A DNA stretch of 64,000 nt from Nisaea acidiphila. Its GTDB lineage: Bacteria; Pseudomonadota; Alphaproteobacteria; Thalassobaculales; Thalassobaculaceae. Both the position numbers and the translations under genes were made by a program. The notes beneath the pieces were generated by a model. That model ran no database searches. It was given only the letters and a program-made list of their open reading frames with translations, and had not been told where the DNA came from. Shown piece after piece: positions 26,661 through 33,033 of the stretch (the first letter of the stretch is position 1; the number at the start of each line of letters is the position of its first letter). Location of the stretch: assembly GCF_024662015.1 (NCBI RefSeq), contig NZ_CP102480.1, positions 3,962,501-4,026,500 of the forward strand, given 5' to 3'.

Positions 26661-28037
26661 CTATTTCGTGACCAGTTCCGGACCCATCACCGCGTTCGGC
26701 AGCACGGTCGAGATCCACGGCACGTAGGTGATCACGATCAGGAAGGCGAAGAGTACCGCCAGGAACGGCAGCGCCGCTTTCACCACCGACATCATCGGCA
26801 TGCCCGCGACGCCCGAGGTCACGAACAGGTTAAGGCCGACAGGGGGCGTGATCATGCCGATCTCCATGTTCACCACCATGATGATGCCGAGATGGATCGG
26901 GTCGATCCCGAGTTCGATGGCGATCGGGAAGACCAGCGGTGCGACGATCACAAGCAGGCCCGACGGTTCCATGAACTGGCCGCCGATCAGCAGGATCACG
27001 TTGACCGCGACCAGAAACATCACCGGGCCGAAGCCGTAGGCGAGCATCGCCTCGGTAATTTGCTGCGGGATCTGCTCATCGGTCAGGACGTGTTTCAGGA
27101 TCAGCGCGTTCGCGATCACGAAAAGCAATGTCACCGTCAGCTTGCCCGCCTCGAACAGGGTCTTGCGGGTATCCGGGTGGTAGAACGCGGTTAGCAACGC
27201 GCTCGGACGGCGGTAGAGCGGCGTGTTGGCATCCTCTCCTTCGGTCGCGAGCGGGCCCATGTCACGATAGACGAAGGTCGCGATGATCCAGGCATAGACC
27301 GCCGCCACCGCGGCGGCCTCCGTCGGCGTGAAGATGCCGCCATAGATCCCGCCCATGATGATCACGATCAGCAGCAGGCCCCATGAGGCGTCCTTCGCAC
27401 TCTCGTAGATCTCGCGCCAGCCGGCCCATTCTCCCTTCGGCAGGTTCTTCCACTTGGCCATGACATAGATCGCGACCATCAGCGAGAGGCCCGCCAGCAG
27501 GCCCGGCAGGACGCCGGCAAGGAACATGCGGCCGACCGAGACCTCGACCGCGGCGGCATAGACCACCATGACGATGGATGGCGGGATGAGGATGCCGAGC
27601 GTGCCGGCATTGCAGATCACGCCGGCAGCGAACTCCTTGGTGTAGCCGACCTGGCGCATGCCCGCGATCACGATGGTGCCGATGGCGACCACGGTGGCCG
27701 GCGAAGAGCCGGATAGCGCCGCGAACATCATGCAGGCGAAGACGCCGGCGATGGCGAGGCCGCCGGGGAAATGCCCGACGCAGGCAATCGAGAATCGGAT
27801 GATCCTCCGCGCCACCCCGCCGGTCGACATGAAGGAGGAGGCGAGGATGAAGAACGGGATTGCGAGCAGCGTGAAATGACCCTCGAAAGCGCTGAACAGG
27901 GTCTGGGCGATGGAGGCCAGCGAGGAGTCGGAGAAGGCCAGCAGGAAGAGGATCGACGACAGGCCGAGCGCCACCGCGATCGGAACGCCGATCAGCAGCA
28001 GGACGATGATGGCAAGGAATAGGAGGGCGACGTCCAT
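26661..28037 (-). CDS. dctM: TRAP transporter large permease DctM
   Basis: Twelve-helix membrane subunit that drives sodium-coupled uptake, 458 aa, somewhat longer than average because of a hydrophilic segment near residues 260-300. Typical motifs: SSFMSTGGVARRIIRF, LSGSSPATVVAIGTI, NAGTLGILIPPSIVMVVY and PVGLNLFVTSGVAGMPM. The dctM-dctQ junction leaves only 3 bp. Likely takes C4-dicarboxylates, because it is encoded with a DctP of that type and a DctB-like sensor. Confidence 0.95.
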   Translation of the reverse strand: MDVALLFLAIIVLLLIGVPIAVALGLSSILFLLAFSDSSLASIAQTLFSAFEGHFTLLAIPFFILASSFMSTGGVARRIIRFSIACVGHFPGGLAIAGVFACMMFAALSGSSPATVVAIGTIVIAGMRQVGYTKEFAAGVICNAGTLGILIPPSIVMVVYAAAVEVSVGRMFLAGVLPGLLAGLSLMVAIYVMAKWKNLPKGEWAGWREIYESAKDASWGLLLIVIIMGGIYGGIFTPTEAAAVAAVYAWIIATFVYRDMGPLATEGEDANTPLYRRPSALLTAFYHPDTRKTLFEAGKLTVTLLFVIANALILKHVLTDEQIPQQITEAMLAYGFGPVMFLVAVNVILLIGGQFMEPSGLLVIVAPLVFPIAIELGIDPIHLGIIMVVNMEIGMITPPVGLNLFVTSGVAGMPMMSVVKAALPFLAVLFAFLIVITYVPWISTVLPNAVMGPELVTK

Positions 28038-28040
28038 CGC

Positions 28041-28715
28041 TCAGCAATCCTTCAGTTTTTCGGCGGCCTCGTCGACCGCGTCCTCGGCCTCGTGACTGGC
28101 GATCAGGCCGTCCATGCGGCCGCGCCAGATGGCGATGCCGGCCATGACGAAACGGATCAGCAGCAGTCCGGTCGCGAGGGGGAGAATGAAATAGGGAACG
28201 AGGCGCGGGATTTTCTCGTAGCGCTCGCCGTAATTGAACACGTCCTGCAGCCAGTCGAGAGGCCGGATGCCGAAGATCTCGGGCATCGGCGTGTCCTCGG
28301 TCTCGTACCAGCCCTTTTCGCGGAACTTCTCTTCGAAGCCGAGCGGGAACCAGCGTCCTTCGGTGGCCGGAAGGTTCGCGAAATTGGCCCAGTAGTCCCA
28401 GGAGCCCTTGAAGAGCAGGAAGGCGTAGAGAATACAGACGGCGGTCGCGACCAGGGCGACGATCCGGCGCGGCCCCGGGGCGAAGCCGTTGGTCAGCACG
28501 TCGACGCCGAGATGGGAGCGGGTCTTCACGGCATAGGCGGCACCGAGCAGGACGAGCCAGCCGAACAGGAAGACCGTGACCTCAAGCGCCCAGAGAATGC
28601 CGCTGTCGAAGACGTAGCGGGCGATCACGTTGGCGAAAGTGATGACCGTCATCATGCCGAGGATCGACGCGGTCGCCATTTCCTCGACCCGGTCCGAAAG
28701 AGGTTTGTTCATCAT
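28041..28715 (-). CDS. dctQ: TRAP transporter small permease DctQ
   Basis: Four-helix membrane subunit, 224 aa. It begins with a cytoplasmic stretch and MATASILGMMTVITFANVIARYV, then LEVTVFLFGWLVLLGAAYAVK with the conserved tryptophan-glycine region. A hydrophilic insert of about 70 residues (around 110-175) makes it longer than most DctQ proteins, as in the long DctQ of the classic Rhodobacter C4-dicarboxylate system. It is separated from dctP by 82 bp that hold two hairpins. Confidence 0.92.
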   Translation of the reverse strand: MMNKPLSDRVEEMATASILGMMTVITFANVIARYVFDSGILWALEVTVFLFGWLVLLGAAYAVKTRSHLGVDVLTNGFAPGPRRIVALVATAVCILYAFLLFKGSWDYWANFANLPATEGRWFPLGFEEKFREKGWYETEDTPMPEIFGIRPLDWLQDVFNYGERYEKIPRLVPYFILPLATGLLLIRFVMAGIAIWRGRMDGLIASHEAEDAVDEAAEKLKDC

Positions 28716-28727
28716 CGGGACAGCTCC

Positions 28728-28760
28728 AAAAAATGCGCGGTGCGGGGGTCCGCACCGCGC
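28728..28760 (-). terminator. terminator/attenuator between dctP and dctQ
   Basis: GCGCGGTGCGG (28735-28745) and CCGCACCGCGC (28750-28760) form a perfect 11-bp stem with a 4-nt loop. On the minus strand it is followed by ATTTTTT (28734-28728). It should stop much of the transcription after dctP and lower permease expression relative to the binding protein. Confidence 0.88.
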
Positions 28761-28761
28761 G

Positions 28762-28781
28762 ACAAGGCTATTTGGCCTTGT
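28762..28781 (-). other. second hairpin after dctP stop
   Basis: ACAAGGC and GCCTTGT pair over 7 bp around a 6-nt loop, 17 nt after the dctP stop and just before the larger terminator. Probably protects the dctP transcript 3' end. Confidence 0.6.
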
Positions 28782-28797
28782 TTAGGGAACCGGTGTC

Positions 28798-29802
28798 TTA
28801 GTTGGTCAGGCTGTTCGCGGCCTGCGCGGCGGCGATGTTGTCGGCGCCGACGTCCTTTTCGAACTTGGCCCAGACAGGCTTCATGACTTCAACCCAGGCG
28901 GCGCGCTGCTCCGGCGTCAGGGAGCGGACGGTGCCGCCGGCCTTGATCACGGACTGCTTGGCCGCTTCGTTGACGGCGGTGGATTCCTGGTTCCGGGTCG
29001 CGGTCACCTCGGCGACGATCTGCAGGAACTGCTCACGCACGTCCGGCTTCAGGCTGTCGAGCCAGTCGACGGAAGTGACCAGCAGATAGTCGATGATGCC
29101 GTGATTGGTTTCGGTGATGCCGTCCTGCACCTCGAAGAACTTCTTGCCGAAGATGTTGGACCAGGTGTTTTCCTGACCGTCGACGACGCCCTGCTGGAGT
29201 GCGCCATAGACTTCGGAGAAGGCCATCTTCTGCGGGGTGCCGCCGATCGCTTCCATCTGGGCGACCAGCACGTCGGAGGACTGCACGCGGAACTTCAGGC
29301 CCTTGGCGTCGGTCGGCTGCAGCAGCGGCTTACTGGCGGACATCTGCTTCATGCCGTTGTGCCAGTAGGCGAGGCCCTGCAGACCGCGGCGCTGCATGCT
29401 GTCGAGCATCTTCTGGCCGGCTTCGGAAGCCTGGTAGGCCTCGACCGCCTTGATGTCGTTGAACATGAACGGCAGGTCGAAGATCCGGAACTGCTTGGTG
29501 AACTTCTCGAACTTCGAGAGCGACGGGGCGGCGAGCTGAACGTCGCCCTGAAGCATCGCTTCAAGGACCTTGTTGTCGTTGTAGAGCGTGGAGTTCGGGA
29601 AGACCTCCATGCAGGCCTTGCCGTTCATCTCCTTGTTCACCCGCTCGGCGAGCAGGGACGCGGCGATCCCTTTCGGGTGCTTGTCGGTGTTGGTGACGTG
29701 GCTGAATTTGATGACCACTTCGCCGTCATCGCAGGCCGCGTGGGCGACGGCGGGCGCAATAAGGGCTGCGGCCGCCAGAGCGGCGGCGACGAACTTTTTC
29801 AT
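28798..29802 (-). CDS. dctP: C4-dicarboxylate TRAP substrate-binding protein DctP
   Basis: Periplasmic binding protein, 334 aa from the ATG at 29802, which has a GGGAGGA ribosome binding site and gives a clear Sec signal peptide (KKFVAAALAAAALIAPAVAHA). Mature protein starts ACDDGEVVIKFSHVT. The ligand-carboxylate arginine region GLKFRVQSSDV and the downstream GVVDGQENTWSNI match DctP proteins for C4-dicarboxylates. First gene of dctPQM, divergent from the sensor kinase gene. The exact ligand (succinate, malate, fumarate or other acid) is inferred. Confidence 0.92.
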   Translation of the reverse strand: MKKFVAAALAAAALIAPAVAHAACDDGEVVIKFSHVTNTDKHPKGIAASLLAERVNKEMNGKACMEVFPNSTLYNDNKVLEAMLQGDVQLAAPSLSKFEKFTKQFRIFDLPFMFNDIKAVEAYQASEAGQKMLDSMQRRGLQGLAYWHNGMKQMSASKPLLQPTDAKGLKFRVQSSDVLVAQMEAIGGTPQKMAFSEVYGALQQGVVDGQENTWSNIFGKKFFEVQDGITETNHGIIDYLLVTSVDWLDSLKPDVREQFLQIVAEVTATRNQESTAVNEAAKQSVIKAGGTVRSLTPEQRAAWVEVMKPVWAKFEKDVGADNIAAAQAANSLTN

Positions 29803-29947
29803 AATGTCCTCCCAAGAGACATGCGGTTGAATCCGCGATGTCCCTAGCAGAGGAATTCGCCGGAAACTCGGCAATCGCGAACTCGATAAATAATTTTATC
29901 TTTTAATATCAGTTTATTAGTTTCCGCGTTAAGTCTCTGTAACAGTC

Positions 29948-29969
29948 TTTGTCCGGATTTTCGGACAAA
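29948..29969. promoter_or_regulatory. palindrome in the dctP/dctB intergenic region
   Basis: TTTGTCCG (29948-29955) and CGGACAAA (29962-29969) form a perfect inverted repeat with a 6-bp spacer, inside the AT-rich 231-bp divergent promoter region. It is a good candidate operator for the adjacent response regulator. Confidence 0.55.
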
Positions 29970-30033
29970 TTTGCTTGTGGTTTCCGGGCGAGCGCCTCTA
30001 GTTACAGGCTTCCGATTCCGATCTTCAGGTGAA

Positions 30034-31737
30034 ATGTCCCGCGTTAAGGCAAAGGTGGCGTCCATCGCCGCGGTTTATGCACTGGCTGCGCTCATCTCCG
30101 GATGGTGGGTGTATCGCTTCGCCTATGTCGATCACCTGGCGCAATTGGAGGAGACAGGGCGGATCCGCGTTCAGCAGGCGAGCGACCGTCTGATGGGACA
30201 GCTCTCCGGATATGTCTATCTGGTGAATTTGCTCGCCGATCATCCGGCTGTCGTTGCCGGGGTCGTTCGCGATGTCAGGGCTAGCGAACTTGACGACCTG
30301 CTGGAGCAATCGGTCTTGACCTACGGTGCCGACGATATCGTCGTCGCCGATGCGAAGGGAGGCATTGTCGCTGCCTCGGCTCCGGACCGGGAGCTTTTGC
30401 CCGTGGCGGACACGTTGCTGCGCGCCGCATTGAACGGACGCCTCGGGGTTGCGACCGCGCTCGACGGCTCCCGCCGTCTGTTTCGCCTGAGTCGGGGTGT
30501 GATTGACCGGAACGCGCCGGCGGTTGGGGCGGTTCTCGTTACGCTGGATGCTGCGGCGCTCGAGTTCGAATGGGGAGTCGATCCGGAGGCGATCTGCTTT
30601 TTCGATCGGACCCGAACGGTTCTCGCGGCCACGCGCCAATCGCTTCTCATGCGTCAGGATGGCGGCCCGGAGCTCGCCAACCCGGCTGTTCGGCCTTTCC
30701 CGCGTCACTCTATCCGCCGTGAGGGAGAGCACGAGATCTGGTCATTTCCGGATGCCGCGGAATTGCCGACCGAGGCTCTGGTCGTCTCGCGGACCTTACC
30801 GCAGATCGAGATGGTGGCGCGCGGTTTCCTCGATACGGCGCCCGCTCGAACGGCGGCCATGCTGCGCGGATTGCTGGCCACGGCCATGTTCGGCGTGATT
30901 GGTCTCGCGGGGCTCATCGCCGCGCTCTGGCGCCGCCGGATGGCGGATCGCCTCGCCATCGAGTCTGCGGCCAATGCACGGCTGGAGGAACGGGTGGAGC
31001 AGCGCACGGCCGAACTCCGCGTCGCGCAGGATCAACTTGTCCAGGCGTCAAAGTTGTCGGCGCTGGGGGAAATGTCCGCGGGGATCAGCCACGAGTTGAA
31101 CCAGCCGCTCGCGACGATCCGGAACTTCGCGGAGAACGGCCTGAAATTCCTTGAGCGCGGACGAACCGACGAGGTGAGAGACAATCTCGGGCGAATTTCC
31201 GGGCAGGTACAACGCATCGATCAGATCATCCGCAATCTCCGCAGTTTCGCGCGGAAGGAGGACGAGAATGTCGAGCCGGTGGATCTCGTCCGGACTGTCG
31301 AGCATGCGCTGTCCCTGTCGCGGCCAAATCTTGAGAAAGAGGGGATTCGGCTTTCGTGGGACGCTCCCTCCTATCCCGTCCTTGCCCTTGGCGGCGAGAT
31401 CAGGCTGCAGCAGGTGATCGTCAATATCCTCTCTAACGCACAGGACGCGCTCGCAGGGGCGCCGGACAAGCGTATTCGGGTCACGCTCGACGAAAGTCGC
31501 GGGGACGCCGTGCTCAGCATCGCCGACAGCGGCCCGGGCATCCCGGAGCCGGCAAGGGTCTTCGAGCCGTTTTACACCACCAAGGAACTCGGAGCCTCAA
31601 AGGGCCTGGGGCTTGGGCTTTCGATCTCCTACGGCATCATCGGCAGCTTTGGCGGGGAACTGAGCTGCACCAACCAGGCAGGCGGCGGTGCGGTGTTCAC
31701 AATCCGTCTTCCGCTGGCAGATGGAAGCAGCGCATGA
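30034..31737 (+). CDS. DctB-like sensor histidine kinase
   Basis: Membrane kinase for C4-dicarboxylate sensing, 567 aa from the ATG at 30034 (AGGTGA upstream). A first membrane helix at about residues 6-24, a periplasmic sensor of about 250 residues, a second helix near 278-300, then a coiled coil and the kinase core. The phosphorylated histidine is H353 in GISHELNQPLAT. The ATP-binding domain has the N box NILSNAQDAL, the G1 box DSGPGIP and the G2 box GLGLGLSIS, with the F box FEPFYTTK. Its stop overlaps the regulator start by 4 bp. The sensor domain resembles the dCache type of DctB. Diverges from dctPQM. Confidence 0.9.
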   Translation: MSRVKAKVASIAAVYALAALISGWWVYRFAYVDHLAQLEETGRIRVQQASDRLMGQLSGYVYLVNLLADHPAVVAGVVRDVRASELDDLLEQSVLTYGADDIVVADAKGGIVAASAPDRELLPVADTLLRAALNGRLGVATALDGSRRLFRLSRGVIDRNAPAVGAVLVTLDAAALEFEWGVDPEAICFFDRTRTVLAATRQSLLMRQDGGPELANPAVRPFPRHSIRREGEHEIWSFPDAAELPTEALVVSRTLPQIEMVARGFLDTAPARTAAMLRGLLATAMFGVIGLAGLIAALWRRRMADRLAIESAANARLEERVEQRTAELRVAQDQLVQASKLSALGEMSAGISHELNQPLATIRNFAENGLKFLERGRTDEVRDNLGRISGQVQRIDQIIRNLRSFARKEDENVEPVDLVRTVEHALSLSRPNLEKEGIRLSWDAPSYPVLALGGEIRLQQVIVNILSNAQDALAGAPDKRIRVTLDESRGDAVLSIADSGPGIPEPARVFEPFYTTKELGASKGLGLGLSISYGIIGSFGGELSCTNQAGGGAVFTIRLPLADGSSA

Positions 31738-32954
31738 GCGGACAGGTTCTGTTGATCGAGGACGACGACGCTCTCCGGGCCTCGCTGGCGCAGACCTTGG
31801 AGCTGGCGGATATCGCGGTGATCCCGACCATGGGATATGTGCAGGCGAAACGCAGTATCCGGGCTAATTTTCCGGGAATCATCCTTTCCGACATCCGGAT
31901 GCCGCATCAGGACGGATTCGACGTTCTGTCCTCTGCAAGAAGCGCTGACCCGGATCTGCCCGTCATTCTGCTGACAGGACATAGCGACGTGCCCACGGCC
32001 ATGCGGGCGATGAAGGAGGGCGCCTACGAGTACCTTGAAAAGCCTGTCGGAACCGAACGGCTGGTGGATGTGGTGTCCCGTGCGATCGCACACCGGGATC
32101 TGGTCCTGAAGTCTCGGCGCATCGAGCGCGCGCTGGAGCGTAGCGACGCGGCGGCGCGAAGCTTTCCGGGGTCGGGGCCGGTCTCGAGCGCGCTTCGAAC
32201 CGCGCTCCGGCGGGTCGCCGCGAGCGACTGCCATGTGCATCTTTATGGCCCGAAGGGAACAGGGCGGAAAGAGGCGGGATTCGCGATCAATGCGCTCTCG
32301 ACGGATGCCCGGAGTTTTCACGCGCTCAATCTGATTACAGCCGAAACGGACGCGATCGGCCGCACCGCGAAACTGAGGGACGGAGCGTGGGACTTTTCCC
32401 TGAAGAATGTTGAGTTGGCGACGCAGCGGCAGGTCGACGATCTGCACGGGCTGCTGGAAGCCAATTCGGAGATTCGCCTGATCTCGTCGGCGACCGTTCC
32501 CCTCGCGGAACTCGAGCACCTCGGGCTCGGGGAAGATGGCAGCACGATCGTCGAGATCAGGTTCCCGACGTTGGACGAACGTCGTGAGGACCTGCCGGAG
32601 ATTTTCGAGAATCTGGTCCGCCTTTCGGTGCGGAGCCTGGATACCGACATGCCGGAAATTTCCACCGCCACGCTTTCGGATCTCATGACGAGATCCTGGC
32701 CGGGAAACCTGCCGGCCCTGAGGGATTTCGCAATGACCTATGCCCTGGGAACGCGGGCACAGAGCGATGCAGGTGCGCAGCCGACTCTCGTCGAGCAGAT
32801 CGACGCGTTCGAAAAGATGGTGCTCTCCGAGACCTTGAAGAGAACCGGCGGCAAGGCGGCCGAAGCGGCGCGAGCTCTCGGCGTGCCGCGGAACACATTT
32901 TACGACCGGTTGGCGCGTTTCGGGATCTCGCCGAAAGACTTTCGGCCCGGCTGA
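31734..32954 (+). CDS. DctD-like response regulator with degenerate AAA+ domain
   Basis: 406 aa. Receiver domain at residues 1-120 with acidic pocket EDDD and phosphoacceptor D53 in LSDIRMPH, then K near EKPVGT. The middle domain aligns with NtrC/DctD sigma-54 activators (SGPVSSALRTALRRVA, then FPTLDERREDLPEIF and RSWPGNLPALRDFA). However, Walker A is altered to GPKGTGRKE, the GAFTGA loop that touches sigma-54 is absent, and no Walker B DE pair remains. The C-terminal Fis-type helix-turn-helix (GKAAEAARALGVPRNTFYDRL) is intact. It should bind DNA and respond to phosphorylation, but probably not activate sigma-54 polymerase. Confidence 0.85.
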   Translation: MSGQVLLIEDDDALRASLAQTLELADIAVIPTMGYVQAKRSIRANFPGIILSDIRMPHQDGFDVLSSARSADPDLPVILLTGHSDVPTAMRAMKEGAYEYLEKPVGTERLVDVVSRAIAHRDLVLKSRRIERALERSDAAARSFPGSGPVSSALRTALRRVAASDCHVHLYGPKGTGRKEAGFAINALSTDARSFHALNLITAETDAIGRTAKLRDGAWDFSLKNVELATQRQVDDLHGLLEANSEIRLISSATVPLAELEHLGLGEDGSTIVEIRFPTLDERREDLPEIFENLVRLSVRSLDTDMPEISTATLSDLMTRSWPGNLPALRDFAMTYALGTRAQSDAGAQPTLVEQIDAFEKMVLSETLKRTGGKAAEAARALGVPRNTFYDRLARFGISPKDFRPG

Positions 32955-32972
32955 GTTGACCCGGAAACGCAA

Positions 32973-32997
32973 TCACCCCGGCGGCTGGCCGGGGTGA
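32973..32997. terminator. hairpin between convergent genes
   Basis: TCACCCCGGC and GCCGGGGTGA form a perfect 10-bp stem with a 5-nt loop, midway between the regulator stop and the RTX gene stop. It has no T-run on either side, so it may act as a bidirectional weak terminator or mRNA end stabiliser. Confidence 0.55.
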
Positions 32998-33033
32998 AAG
33001 CTGAATGAGACCGATATGGAGATCGCGTCTTGA

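Noticed and set aside
29971-30033. Longer N-terminus for the DctB-like kinase
   Set aside because: The TTG start lacks a ribosome binding site and lies directly beside the palindrome; the ATG at 30034 has AGGTGA and precedes the membrane helix.
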